From Clostridia bacterium (GTDB taxonomy: Bacteria; Bacillota; Clostridia; Christensenellales; Borkfalkiaceae), in assembly GCA_017624285.1 (NCBI GenBank), contig JAGANI010000042.1, positions 1 through 64,000 of the forward strand: a stretch of 64,000 nt of DNA. Reading direction: 5' to 3'. The position numbers were made by a program, and so were the translations under genes. This document shows, piece after piece, positions 18,529-27,892 of the stretch. Positions within the stretch are counted from its first letter, which is position 1, and each line of letters starts with the position of its first letter. A model generated the notes under the pieces. It was given only the letters and a program-made list of their open reading frames with translations, was not told the DNA's origin and did not search any database.

Positions 18529-19059
18529 TTAATAATTATAACCAAGCATTACTGCTTGCATATTTACACCGATTAAATCAGCCTTTTTAGCGGGTACGAC
18601 CTTCTTCATAGCGTCTTCTAAATTATCGATAGAAACAGCGTTAGACTCTTTAATCATTTTGCCAATCATAATCATATTAGCAAGGTTGGGAGCGTTCATA
18701 TCCTTTGCCATTTTTGTCGCTGGGATGTAAAACGCTTTAACGTCCGTACGGGTTAACTTTCTAGCAATTAAAGTGCTATCAACGATGATTACCGAACCGG
18801 GTACGGCTTCGTTTTCGTACTTATCTAAAGAAGGTAAGTTCATCGCGAGTAAAACGTCAGGGTTAGAAACGATAGGAGAACCTACTGGGTCGTCGCTAAT
18901 GATGATTGAGCAGTTTGCCGTACCACCACGCATTTCCGGACCGTAAGAAGGTAACCAGCTTACCTGCTTATCTTCAAGCAAACCTTTATATGCCAAAAAC
19001 TTACCTGCAAAAAGTACGCCTTGGCCACCGAAACCTGCAATTAAAACTTGTGTAGTCAT
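18529..19059 (-). CDS. vorC: 2-oxoacid:ferredoxin oxidoreductase, gamma subunit
   Basis: Gamma subunit of a four-subunit CoA-dependent 2-oxoacid:ferredoxin oxidoreductase. The N-terminal GFGGQGVLFAGKFLA motif and EMRGGTANC are family signatures; 176 residues is the usual size. Last gene of the operon vorD-vorB-vorA-vorC. Together with ilvE, which lies just upstream in the same run, the complex is best read as acting on branched-chain 2-oxoacids (Vor) rather than 2-oxoglutarate. That choice is inferred from context. Confidence 0.9.
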   Translation of the reverse strand: MTTQVLIAGFGGQGVLFAGKFLAYKGLLEDKQVSWLPSYGPEMRGGTANCSIIISDDPVGSPIVSNPDVLLAMNLPSLDKYENEAVPGSVIIVDSTLIARKLTRTDVKAFYIPATKMAKDMNAPNLANMIMIGKMIKESNAVSIDNLEDAMKKVVPAKKADLIGVNMQAVMLGYNY

Positions 19060-19062
19060 AAC

Positions 19063-19815
19063 TTAGTCCTCCTTATTAGCGCTTTTATCTTTGTATACGC
19101 CCAAAGGATAGTAAGGTATCATGTTTTCTTCAACCCAATCGAGCGCCTTTTGAGGAGTCATACCCCAGTTGGTAGGACAAGAAGAAACGACTTCGATAAG
19201 AGAGAAACCTTTACCTTCTATTTGGTTTTTGAAGGCTTTTAAAATAGCCTTTTTAGCGTTTTTAACGTTTTTAACGTTATTTACTGCAACACGTTCGATA
19301 TACTCAGGACCGTCTAAGGAAGATAAAAGTTCGGAAACTTTAATCGGGAAACCTTGTGTTTTAACGTCCCTACCATATGGGGAGGTTTGCGTAACTTGAC
19401 CAGGAAGTGAAGTGGGTGCCATTTGACCACCGGTCATACCGTAAATAGCGTTGTTTACAAAAATTATAGTTATATTTTCATTTCTAGTTGCAGCGTGAAC
19501 GGTTTCAGCCATACCGATAGACGCTAAATCGCCGTCGCCTTGATAGGTAAAGATAACGTTATCAGGCATACAACGTTTTAAGCCGGTTGCAACGGCAGGT
19601 GCTCTACCATGAGCGGCTTCTAACATATCGCAGGCAAAATAATCGTACGCCATAACTGCACAACCAACGGGCGCAACGCCTATGGTTTTGCCAACGATGC
19701 CTAATTCGTCCAAAGCTTCAGCAACTAAACGGTGGATAATACCATGCGTACAACCTGGACAATAGTGTAAAGGAACGTCAGTAAGAGCCTGAGGCTTTTT
19801 AAATACAGTAGCCAT
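19063..19815 (-). CDS. vorA: 2-oxoacid:ferredoxin oxidoreductase, TPP-binding beta subunit
   Basis: Carries the thiamine diphosphate site. The N terminus has HYCPGCTHGI. The TPP/Mg motif runs from GDGDLASIGMAE near residue 93 to NNAIYGMTGGQ. The 250 residues match Vor/Kor beta subunits. The start overlaps the vorB stop by one base (TAATG), so the subunits are translationally coupled. The reaction is reversible: oxidative decarboxylation of 2-oxoacids to acyl-CoA, or reductive carboxylation with reduced ferredoxin. Confidence 0.93.
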   Translation of the reverse strand: MATVFKKPQALTDVPLHYCPGCTHGIIHRLVAEALDELGIVGKTIGVAPVGCAVMAYDYFACDMLEAAHGRAPAVATGLKRCMPDNVIFTYQGDGDLASIGMAETVHAATRNENITIIFVNNAIYGMTGGQMAPTSLPGQVTQTSPYGRDVKTQGFPIKVSELLSSLDGPEYIERVAVNNVKNVKNAKKAILKAFKNQIEGKGFSLIEVVSSCPTNWGMTPQKALDWVEENMIPYYPLGVYKDKSANKED

Positions 19816-20876
19816 TATTTTACCTCCTTTGCAAGATTTTTAATGCTATCAAGCACTTGTTCGGGTGAAGGTATCATACCACCTGCCCTATTGCATAAAA
19901 CTACGGGTTTTTTGCAGTTGGTTGCTAAACGAACGTCTTCAATCATTTGACCCATAGAAAGTTCAACCGAAATAAAACCTTTAACCTTATCAGCAGCGGC
20001 GTTTAACACGTCCTTAGGGAAGGGCCATAAAGTGATAGGTCTAATTAAACCAACCTTGATACCCTGCTTTCTCGCTTCGGTTACGGCGTTTTTAGAAACA
20101 CGCGATGCAATACCAAACGCAACTACGCAGTACTCTGCATCGTCCATCATGTATTCTTCATACATAACTTCGTTTGCTTCAATTTGAGCATAACGCTCGA
20201 ATCTTTCAAAGTTAACCTTTTCTAAAATTTCGGGTTTTAAGTATAAAGAGTTGATAATATTATGCTTTCTTTCGCCCTTAGTGCCGTTTGCAGCCCAAGG
20301 CTTATCAACGGGTTTAGCAGTTACTTCCGGGATAGAAACGGGTTCCATCATTTGACCCATAGTGCCATCAGCAAGTAACATTGCCGGCATACGATATTTA
20401 TCTGCTAAATCGAAAGCTTTTATGGTTAAATCCGCCATTTCTTGTACGGATGCGGGCGCTAAACAAATAAGACGATAGTCGCCGTGGCCACCACCCTTAG
20501 TTGCTTGGAAGTAATCGGATTGCGACGGTTGAATACCACCTAAACCAGGCCCACCACGTTGAACGTTTACGATAAGCGCGGGTAAATCAGCACCGACGAT
20601 ATAAGAGATACCTTCTTGCTTTAAGGAGATACCGGGGCTTGACGAAGACGTCATAACCCTATAACCTGCGCCGGCTACGCCGTATACCATATTGATAGCG
20701 GAAACTTCACTTTCAGCCTGTAAAAACGTACCACCGATTTTTGGCATACGCTTAGCCATATAAGCGGCGATTTCCGTTTGGGGGGTTATCGGATAACCGA
20801 AATAGTGCCTACAACCTGCTTTAATAGCGGCTTCGGCAATAGCCTCGTTGCCTTTCATTAAAACTTTATCTGTCAT
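19815..20876 (-). CDS. vorB: 2-oxoacid:ferredoxin oxidoreductase, alpha subunit
   Basis: Alpha subunit holding the pyrimidine-binding and transketolase C-terminal-like domains. Motifs: GYPITPQTEIA near residue 22, QAESEVSAINMVYGVAGAGYRVMTSSS, and QRGGPGLGG near 100. At 353 residues it matches the VorB type. Downstream of vorD by nine bases. Substrate preference cannot be settled from motifs alone. Confidence 0.93.
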   Translation of the reverse strand: MTDKVLMKGNEAIAEAAIKAGCRHYFGYPITPQTEIAAYMAKRMPKIGGTFLQAESEVSAINMVYGVAGAGYRVMTSSSSPGISLKQEGISYIVGADLPALIVNVQRGGPGLGGIQPSQSDYFQATKGGGHGDYRLICLAPASVQEMADLTIKAFDLADKYRMPAMLLADGTMGQMMEPVSIPEVTAKPVDKPWAANGTKGERKHNIINSLYLKPEILEKVNFERFERYAQIEANEVMYEEYMMDDAEYCVVAFGIASRVSKNAVTEARKQGIKVGLIRPITLWPFPKDVLNAAADKVKGFISVELSMGQMIEDVRLATNCKKPVVLCNRAGGMIPSPEQVLDSIKNLAKEVK

Positions 20877-20885
20877 ATTACACCT

Positions 20886-21092
20886 CTACTTTTCTACGGT
20901 AATAGCGCAATCGGGACACATAGTTGCGCAAAAAGCGCAAGCGATACATAAATCCTGATTGATAACTTCCGCAGGGGAATGTCCTTTTGCATTTAATTTA
21001 TCCGTTGAAAGAGCGATAATTTTTTTAGGACAAGCGTTTACGCAAAGCCCACAGCCCTTACATACGTTGAAGTCAATAGTAACTTTTGCCAT
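20886..21092 (-). CDS. vorD: 2-oxoacid:ferredoxin oxidoreductase, ferredoxin delta subunit
   Basis: A 68-residue protein with two [4Fe-4S] motifs: CKGCGLCVNACP and CIACAFCATMCP. It passes electrons between the VorA active site and free ferredoxin. First of the four vor genes; five bases separate it from the ATPase gene upstream. Confidence 0.95.
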   Translation of the reverse strand: MAKVTIDFNVCKGCGLCVNACPKKIIALSTDKLNAKGHSPAEVINQDLCIACAFCATMCPDCAITVEK

Positions 21093-21097
21093 AATAT

Positions 21098-21772
21098 TTA
21101 CTCCTTGATATCGTAATATTTTTGCTGAAGTTCCAGCGGGAAAACATCCAACCCGTTAAAATGTGGTAATAAATTTTGGGATACGGTAGTTAAAATTACC
21201 GACAAGCCCGATAAAGAAGAAAGTTTTTCAACTTCAGACACAGTTGATAAAACGGCTTCCCTATCCGTGAGCGCCCCTACGTTTGAGTTGTTTATAATTG
21301 CAGTAAACTTGATGCCTGAAGCCAACTCAATCTCACGCATGACGGTTAAAGCGTCTTCAGCCGTGCGCGTTAACGGACGGAAAAAATTTACCACAAAACA
21401 CATTTCGTAATCGTTTTCTTCTAAAATATACGGGGCGTATCTACCGAGCGCATAAGCACCGCGATCGTCGCCACCGACGTCGAAAACTGCCTTTGCCGAT
21501 TTTTGTTGAACAAGCGCGTAAACCTCCTGCGGGAGAGCGGGTAAATCGACGTTAGTATTTGCATACGTCGGCGATATTAACCTTATACCTGCTTCTTCTA
21601 GTTCTTTTAAGCTATCTTTAGTCCTAAAATATGGGTTTACTATGTCTAAATCAGCAATATTGACGGGATAACCGTCTTTTTTTATCTTCAACGCAAGGTT
21701 TACGGCAATATTAGTTTTACCACTACCGTAATGCCCTGCAAGAATATAAACCCTTTTATAATTTTTTATCAT
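21098..21772 (-). CDS. P-loop ATPase (MinD/ParA-like) of the vor operon
   Basis: A 224-residue nucleotide-binding protein with a deviant Walker A GHYGSGKTNIAVNLA at residues 13-27, the switch region DLDIVNPYFR, and a Walker B-like VFDVGGDDRG. The fold resembles Mrp/MinD ATPases, several of which act in Fe-S carrier or maturation roles. Its place between ilvE (one-base gap) and vorD suggests a role in assembly or control of the Vor complex. That is inference; no CxxC scaffold motif is visible. Confidence 0.75.
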   Translation of the reverse strand: MIKNYKRVYILAGHYGSGKTNIAVNLALKIKKDGYPVNIADLDIVNPYFRTKDSLKELEEAGIRLISPTYANTNVDLPALPQEVYALVQQKSAKAVFDVGGDDRGAYALGRYAPYILEENDYEMCFVVNFFRPLTRTAEDALTVMREIELASGIKFTAIINNSNVGALTDREAVLSTVSEVEKLSSLSGLSVILTTVSQNLLPHFNGLDVFPLELQQKYYDIKE

Positions 21773-21773
21773 A

Positions 21774-22853
21774 TTAGCCCTTGCAGACGAATTCTATCCA
21801 ACCTTTATCATCGGGAAGTTTACCCCATTGAATACCAGTTAAATTATCGTAAAGTTTTTGGGTTAACGCGCCGATTTCGTTATTGGAAACGACATACTCG
21901 TTACCTTGGTAGAAAAGTTTACCGATAGGTGAAATAACTGCCGCAGTACCAGTACCCCACGCTTCTTCTAACTTGCCGTTTTTAGCAGCGTCGAAAAGTT
22001 CGTCCACGGAGAAAAGTCTTTCTTCTACTTGATAGCCCCAGTCTTTTAAAAGTTCTACACAAGATTTACGGGTAATACCTGGAAGTACGGACCCCGTTAA
22101 GGCAGGTGTAACAATTTTACCGTCGATTTTGAACATAACGTTCATACTGCCGACTTCTTCAATATACTTTCTATCAACACCGTCAAGCCATAATACTTGG
22201 GTGTAACCAGCGTTTTCAGCACGTTGACCAGCCCTTAAAGATGCTGCGTAGTTACCACCGCATTTAGCGTAACCAGTACCACCCCTAACTGCCCTAACGT
22301 CTTGTGATTCGATAGCGATTTTTACTGGATTGATGCCTTCAGCATAATAAGCGCCTACGGGTGAGCAAATTACTACGAATAACGCTTCGTGTACGGCGTG
22401 TACGCCAAGGTGTGGGTCGTTGCCGATAAGGTAAGGTCTTAAATATAACGCAGTACCGTCTGCATGGGGTACCCAGTCTTTTTCAAGCTCTACAAGCGTC
22501 TTTAAAATATCAAGACAGCCTTCTTCGTCTAAAGCGGGTAAACATAAACGCTCAGCACTGTTATTAAGTCTTTTGATGTTTTCAGTAGGACGGAACATAA
22601 CGATTTCGTCCTTAACCGTACGGTAAGCCTTCATACCTTCAAAAATTTCTGCACCGTAGTGTAAAACGGTGGAAGCTGGATGAATAGGAATATCGCCAAA
22701 CGGAACAATCCTACCATCATACCAACCCTTTTTGTCGGACCAGTTCATCATAAACATATGGTCGGTAAATACCCTACCGAAACCTAATTTAGATTCATCA
22801 ACAGGCTTTGCCTTTGGTGTAGCGGTTTTTGTGATTTTAATATCGTATTTCAT
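21774..22853 (-). CDS. ilvE: Branched-chain-amino-acid aminotransferase
   Basis: PLP enzyme (fold type IV) interconverting Leu, Ile and Val with their 2-oxoacids using glutamate/2-oxoglutarate. Motifs: LHYGAEIFEGMKAYR, YLRPYLIGND, GTGYAKCGGNYAASL (containing the PLP lysine near residue 196) and EEVGSMNVMF. At 359 residues it is the longer BCAT type. GAGG lies six bases before ATG. It follows the Val-leader acyl-CoA synthetase by 86 bases with only a weak hairpin between, so I read it as the same operon. Confidence 0.96.
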   Translation of the reverse strand: MKYDIKITKTATPKAKPVDESKLGFGRVFTDHMFMMNWSDKKGWYDGRIVPFGDIPIHPASTVLHYGAEIFEGMKAYRTVKDEIVMFRPTENIKRLNNSAERLCLPALDEEGCLDILKTLVELEKDWVPHADGTALYLRPYLIGNDPHLGVHAVHEALFVVICSPVGAYYAEGINPVKIAIESQDVRAVRGGTGYAKCGGNYAASLRAGQRAENAGYTQVLWLDGVDRKYIEEVGSMNVMFKIDGKIVTPALTGSVLPGITRKSCVELLKDWGYQVEERLFSVDELFDAAKNGKLEEAWGTGTAAVISPIGKLFYQGNEYVVSNNEIGALTQKLYDNLTGIQWGKLPDDKGWIEFVCKG

Positions 22854-22939
22854 AATATACCTCTTACCGCCCGAAACCCTTTTGATGGGTAACGTGGGCT
22901 TTTGTTTTTTAATTTAACGGTTAATAACCTAAGTAAAAA

Positions 22940-25231
22940 TTAAAGCTTGTTACGTTGAATTTTACCACTTGTCGTTTTGGGGAGTTCGTCCTTAAATACG
23001 ATAACACGTGGATATTTATACGGCGCGGTACGCGTTTTAACGTAATCTTGAATTTCCTTTTTGAGTTCGTCGCTAGGCTCTGTTCCTTTAACTAGAACGA
23101 TACTTGCTTTAACTACTTGACCACGAACTTCGTCAGGCTCGGCAGAAACGCCACACTCTAACACGTAAGGAAGTTCCATAATGACGTTTTCAATTTCGAA
23201 AGGTCCGATACGGTAGCCGGAAGATTTAATTAAATCGTCCACCCTGCCAACGTACCAAAAATAACCGTCTTCATCACGCCAAGCGGTATCGCCTGTGTGG
23301 TAATAGCCGTCGTGCCAACACTCTAAAGTCTTTTCTTCATCCTTATAGTAACCGGTAAATAAACCGTTGGGCTTGCCGTGGGATACGTTGAAGCAGATTT
23401 CGCCAACTTCACCTACGGGGACTTGTTTACCGTCGGAATCTAATAATTTAATATCGTATAACGGTACGGGTTTACCCATAGACCCTAATTTTGAAGTCGT
23501 ACCAGCAAGATTTGCTAAAGCAACGGTTGTTTCCGTTTGACCGAAACCTTCCATAATCTGTAAGCCCGTAGCCTGCTCAAACTGACGGAAAACTTCAGGA
23601 TTTAAAGCTTCACCCGCGGTAGTCATATGTTCGATAGTAGAAAGGTCAAAGTTAGATAAATCCTGCTTGACCATCATCCTTAAAATAGTCGGAGGTGCGC
23701 AGAAAGTCGTGATGTTATATTGCTTAAACATCGGTAAAATATCGCTTGCATCGAACCTATCGAAGTCGTAAACGAATATACCAGCTTCGCACAGCCATTG
23801 ACCGTAAAGTTTACCCCAAGCAGCCTTTGCCCAACCAGTATCTGCAACCGTTAAATGCAAGCCGTCTGGATTTACACAATGCCAATACTTTGCCGTAATA
23901 AAATGACCTAGCGGGTATTTGTAATTGTGCATTGCTATTTTTGGGTTACCCGTCGTACCGGAAGTAAAATACATAAGCATAGCGTCGTCGCCACAAGCGG
24001 TTTCTTCGTTACGATCAAACTTACCGGAAAAAAGCGGGTATTCGTCATCAAAACATCTCCAACCGTCGGCTTTACCGTTGACCATAATTAAATGTTCAAC
24101 AAAAGGACACTCTTTAACGGACTTTTCGACTTCTTTACTAACTTTGCCGTCAGCCGTACAGAGAACCGCCTTTACACCTGCCTTTTGTAAACGGTAAGTG
24201 ATGTCGTGTTCTTTAAGTTGATTAGTTGCAGGTATTGCTACCGCGCCTAATTTATGAAGAGCAAGCATAGCAAACCAGAACTGATAGTGGCGCTTTAATA
24301 TAAGCATAACCTTATCGCCCTTTTTAATGCCCAACGACTTAAAGTAGTTGGCAGTTTGCGAAGAAGCCCTTTTTAATTGTGAAAATGTAAATTTATTTTC
24401 GGTTTTATCTTGAGCGACGTGTAACATACCGACTTTATCGGGGTAAAGCTCACCCAACCTATCGATAACGTCATATGCGAAATTAAACTTATCGTCGTTG
24501 ATAAAATCAATCTTCTTTAACACACCGTCTTTATCTTCTGTAGGAATAATAAAATCTTCCCAAACACGCTTAACGTCTGCTTGCGTCTTTTTAACAGGTG
24601 CAAAGATAACGTCTTTTTGTTTAGCGTGTACAAGCGTTGACATGGGCGCTTTTGACGGATTTAATACAAATGCGTAGAATACACAGTCTTCCCCATCAAC
24701 GGCAATCATACCGTGGGGGACGGAAGAATCGTAATAAATGCTATCGCCTGCACGTAAAACTTCAACGTGGTTACCTACTTGAACTTTTAACGCACCTTTA
24801 ACTACGATATCACACTCTTGACCGTCGTGGCTGGTTAAATCAATAGGCTTATTTTGTAAACTATCGTCGTAATCGGAAACTACGTACAACGGCTCTGCAA
24901 TACGGTTTTTAAATGCTGACGCTAAGTTAAAATACGTCATACCGTGCGCCTTTTGAATTTCTTGACCTTCACCTGCACGAGTTACGGTATAGCCGGCAAG
25001 ACGAGGACCAGTACCGTCGATAATTTCGGTTACGTCTACTTTTAAAGCATCTGCACAACGATATAAAAACGCAAAGTTAAGGTCTTTTAAACCCGACTCA
25101 CAACTTTCGTATTCTTCTACTGATACGCCTGTTTTTAAAGCCATCTCGCTAACGGTAAAACCCTCGATCTCACGTAAGGTTTTAATACGTTGCGCCATCT
25201 CTTTAATTTTAAACTCTAAACCTGTGTTCAC
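22940..25231 (-). CDS. XRE-cupin-acyl-CoA synthetase fusion (Val module)
   Basis: Three domains: an XRE-type helix-turn-helix (about residues 10-62), a cupin barrel (about 108-189; HDGQECDIVVKG, SVPHGM), and an AMP-forming acyl-CoA synthetase from about 215 to the end. The last has YFTSGTTGNPK, GFGQTETT, YHTGD and the catalytic lysine in PKTTSGKIQRNKL. The ligase half resembles short/medium-chain acyl-CoA synthetases. I chose GTG at 25231: GGAGG lies five bases before it, whereas the ATG at 25243 directly follows the terminator T-run and has no ribosome site. A Val-type T-box precedes it. The proposed substrate, isobutyrate, is inferred from the leader. Confidence 0.85.
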   Translation of the reverse strand: MNTGLEFKIKEMAQRIKTLREIEGFTVSEMALKTGVSVEEYESCESGLKDLNFAFLYRCADALKVDVTEIIDGTGPRLAGYTVTRAGEGQEIQKAHGMTYFNLASAFKNRIAEPLYVVSDYDDSLQNKPIDLTSHDGQECDIVVKGALKVQVGNHVEVLRAGDSIYYDSSVPHGMIAVDGEDCVFYAFVLNPSKAPMSTLVHAKQKDVIFAPVKKTQADVKRVWEDFIIPTEDKDGVLKKIDFINDDKFNFAYDVIDRLGELYPDKVGMLHVAQDKTENKFTFSQLKRASSQTANYFKSLGIKKGDKVMLILKRHYQFWFAMLALHKLGAVAIPATNQLKEHDITYRLQKAGVKAVLCTADGKVSKEVEKSVKECPFVEHLIMVNGKADGWRCFDDEYPLFSGKFDRNEETACGDDAMLMYFTSGTTGNPKIAMHNYKYPLGHFITAKYWHCVNPDGLHLTVADTGWAKAAWGKLYGQWLCEAGIFVYDFDRFDASDILPMFKQYNITTFCAPPTILRMMVKQDLSNFDLSTIEHMTTAGEALNPEVFRQFEQATGLQIMEGFGQTETTVALANLAGTTSKLGSMGKPVPLYDIKLLDSDGKQVPVGEVGEICFNVSHGKPNGLFTGYYKDEEKTLECWHDGYYHTGDTAWRDEDGYFWYVGRVDDLIKSSGYRIGPFEIENVIMELPYVLECGVSAEPDEVRGQVVKASIVLVKGTEPSDELKKEIQDYVKTRTAPYKYPRVIVFKDELPKTTSGKIQRNKL

Positions 25232-25251
25232 TAAATCCTCCATCGGACGAA

Positions 25252-25538
25252 AAGCAAAAAGCCCGTCCCAAAGATATAACCTTTGAGACGAGCCGTGTTT
25301 AACTTACTGCCCGCGGTACCACTCAAATTGCGTAAAAATACGCCACTTAAAGCATTACAGCTTTTACGTACTAACGTAACGTTACGGGGTAGGTCTACTG
25401 CCACCGATTAAAATAAACGGTAGGTTCTTCTCCCAGCTCGGAAACTACATCGATGTTTACACGTAACGGCTTACACCAACCGCCGTCTCTCTTAAACGCT
25501 TTAAAACAACGACCTTTTCGTCTTAGCTTTTTATATTT
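25252..25538 (-). ncRNA. T-box riboswitch, specifier read as GTA (Val)
   Basis: Minus-strand leader with a stem I containing AGAGA and GGTGTAAGCC, the conserved T-box GAGTGGTACCGCGG (complement at 25311-25324), and a terminator hairpin ending in T at 25252-25294. In the window's thrS leader the specifier codon is followed by six bases and GAG; the same rule here gives GTA at 25446-25448. Other frames (TGT, GAT) fit the spacing less well. Uncharged tRNA-Val would promote read-through. Confidence 0.85.
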
Positions 25539-25544
25539 TGTGAG

Positions 25545-25574
25545 ATTATATCATATCTATATGATATTTGTCAA
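25545..25574 (-). promoter_or_regulatory. Promoter of the Val T-box operon
   Basis: TTGACA (25569-25574), 18-base spacer, TATAAT (25545-25550) on the minus strand. It lies just after the stop of the Ile-module synthetase, with no terminator between. Confidence 0.75.
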
Positions 25575-25605
25575 GTTTTTTATATATATTTGCTTACAAA
25601 CGCCC

Positions 25606-27873
25606 TTATAACTTGTTGCGTTGAATTTTACCACTTATCGTCTTGGGGAGTTCGTCCTTAAATACGATAATACGTGGATATTTATAAGGTGCTGTATGTG
25701 ATTTAACGTATTCTTGAATTTCCTTTTTAAGTTCTTCTGACGGAACGGTGTCTTTTGTTAAAACAATACTAGCTTTTACTACTTGACCGCGGATTTCATC
25801 AGGAGCGGCAGAAACGCCACACTCTAATACGTAAGGAAGTTCCATAATAACGCTTTCGATTTCAAACGGTCCGATACGATAGCCCGATGACTTGATGACG
25901 TCGTCAATACGCGATACGTAATAAAAATATCCATCTTCATCACGCCAAGCGGTATCTTTTGTATGATACATGCCGTCGTGCCATACGTCTTCTGTTAGAC
26001 CAGCATCACGATAATACTCTTTAAACAAGCCACATGGCGTATTTTTATCAGTACGGATGACGATTTCACCAGTTTCACCATTAGGAACGGAGTTGCCGTC
26101 AAGGTCGACGATATCGACGTCGTATTGAGGTGAAGCCTTACCCATTGAGCCGATTTTAGGCATAGTACCAACAAGGTTGCAAATGGTAAGCGTAGTTTCC
26201 GTTTGACCGAAACCTTCCATAATTTTAAGACCCGTTGCCTGCTCAAACTGACGGTAAACTTCAGGATTTAAAGCTTCGCCCGCGGTAGTCATATGCTTAA
26301 CCGAACTAAAATCGTATTTTTGAAGATCGCTCTTAATAAACATACGAAGCATTGTCGGAGGTGCGCAGAAGGTAGTGATTTGATACTTGCTAAACATCGG
26401 TAAAATATCGCTTGCATCAAACTTATCAAAGTCGTATACGAACACAGCGCCTTCACACAGCCATTGACCGTAAAGTTTGCCCCAAAGCGATTTGCCCCAA
26501 CCGGTATCGGAAATAGTAAAGTGTAAGCCGTCCCTTTGGCAACAATGCCAGTATTTTGCCGTTACGTAATGACCAAGTGCGTAAGTGTGTTTATGCGCAG
26601 CCATTTTGGGGTTACCAGTAGTACCTGACGTAAAGAACATTAAAGCGGTGTCATCACCTTGAGAACTATCTTCCGTCCTTGGGTATTTACCGGTAAAGCG
26701 AACGTATTCTTCATCAAAATTACGCCACCCGTCCTTGGGCTTACCAACGATAATCTTAGTTTCTACCGTCGGTGAATTTTTAATAGCGTTATCCGCGATA
26801 TCGGCAACGTCGCCGTCCGAAGTACAGATAATTGCTTTAACGCCGGCAGCGTTAAAACGGTATTCAAAGTCGTGTTCTTTAAGTTGGTTGGTCGCAGGGA
26901 TTGCTACCGCGCCTAACTTATGGAGCGCCACCATTGAGAACCAGAATTGATAATGACGCTTTAATACAAGCATAACCTTATCGCCCTTTTTGATGCCGAG
27001 CGATGCAAAGTAGTTTGCGCATTGGTTTGAAGCGCGCTTGATATCTTTAAAGGTAAAGCGTTTTTCTTGATGGAATTTATCCACGTATAACATAGCAAGC
27101 TTATCGGGATACTTATCGGCAATAGCATCTACTACGTCGAAACCGAAGTTGAAAGACTCAGTATTTTTAAAGTCAATTTTTTGTAAAGCGCCGTTTTCGT
27201 CTTCAACAGCGTTGATAAATTTTTCACAAATTAAAGTTTCGCTCTTTTTAGCGGTTGCAATAGAACTTCTTACGACGTCTTCCTTAGTGTCTTCACCAGG
27301 TAAAACAACCGCGCAGAAAACACAGTCTTGACCGCCGACTGCTATCATACCGTGTGGCGTAGAACTATTATAGTAAATGCTATCGCCCTCGTTTAAAACT
27401 TCGATATGGTCGCCAATTTGAACTTTTAAACTACCAGATAAAACAAGGTCGAATTCTTGACCGCTATGGGTAGATAAATGTATGGGTTTGTTTTGTTGTG
27501 CCAAAGAGTACTCATACCTAACCCAATAAGGTTGCGCGATTTTATCACGGAATTTAGGCGCTAAGTTTTTAATATCAATACCGTCTTCTTTAGCGGTGTC
27601 TTGACCAGCGCCCTTACGGGTAACGGTGTAGCTAGAAAGGTTTGCACCTTGACCTTCTAAAAGTTCGGTAAGTTCTACGTTGAAAATTAACGCACACTTA
27701 TGGATGAAGGAAAAAGGTATGTCGGTCGTGCCGGATTCATATAAAAGGTAATCGTCCTCGGAAACGTCGGTTTTTGAAGCCATTTCAGAAACGGAGTAGC
27801 CCATAACGTTACGCATTTCTCTAATACGAAGCGCAATCTCGACCAAGCGTGATAAAGTGTTGTTTTGTTTCAT
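25606..27873 (-). CDS. XRE-cupin-acyl-CoA synthetase fusion (Ile module)
   Basis: A 755-residue paralogue of the neighbouring Val-module protein with the same three domains: XRE helix-turn-helix (about 9-68; MGYSVSEMASKTDVS), cupin (about 115-195; HSGQEFDLVLSG, STPHGM) and AMP-forming synthetase (FFTSGTTGNPK, GFGQTETT, PKTISGKIQRNKL). The two differ along the whole length, so the duplication is not recent. AAAGGAGG lies five bases before ATG. It is preceded by an Ile-type T-box. The proposed substrate, 2-methylbutyrate, is inferred from the leader. The helix-turn-helix may bind DNA or may now be structural. Confidence 0.87.
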   Translation of the reverse strand: MKQNNTLSRLVEIALRIREMRNVMGYSVSEMASKTDVSEDDYLLYESGTTDIPFSFIHKCALIFNVELTELLEGQGANLSSYTVTRKGAGQDTAKEDGIDIKNLAPKFRDKIAQPYWVRYEYSLAQQNKPIHLSTHSGQEFDLVLSGSLKVQIGDHIEVLNEGDSIYYNSSTPHGMIAVGGQDCVFCAVVLPGEDTKEDVVRSSIATAKKSETLICEKFINAVEDENGALQKIDFKNTESFNFGFDVVDAIADKYPDKLAMLYVDKFHQEKRFTFKDIKRASNQCANYFASLGIKKGDKVMLVLKRHYQFWFSMVALHKLGAVAIPATNQLKEHDFEYRFNAAGVKAIICTSDGDVADIADNAIKNSPTVETKIIVGKPKDGWRNFDEEYVRFTGKYPRTEDSSQGDDTALMFFTSGTTGNPKMAAHKHTYALGHYVTAKYWHCCQRDGLHFTISDTGWGKSLWGKLYGQWLCEGAVFVYDFDKFDASDILPMFSKYQITTFCAPPTMLRMFIKSDLQKYDFSSVKHMTTAGEALNPEVYRQFEQATGLKIMEGFGQTETTLTICNLVGTMPKIGSMGKASPQYDVDIVDLDGNSVPNGETGEIVIRTDKNTPCGLFKEYYRDAGLTEDVWHDGMYHTKDTAWRDEDGYFYYVSRIDDVIKSSGYRIGPFEIESVIMELPYVLECGVSAAPDEIRGQVVKASIVLTKDTVPSEELKKEIQEYVKSHTAPYKYPRIIVFKDELPKTISGKIQRNKL

Positions 27874-27892
27874 AGTAACCTCCTTTACGGGT

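Noticed and set aside
18529-21092. Calling the complex 2-oxoglutarate:ferredoxin oxidoreductase (Kor)
   Set aside because: Subunit motifs do not separate Vor from Kor; the adjoining ilvE and T-boxes favour branched-chain 2-oxoacids.
18529-25231. Reading the vor-ilvE cluster as a catabolic route that ferments branched-chain amino acids
   Set aside because: Enzymatically possible because Vor is reversible, but control by Val and Ile T-boxes, which open on starvation, favours synthesis. Kept as an alternative, not the main reading.
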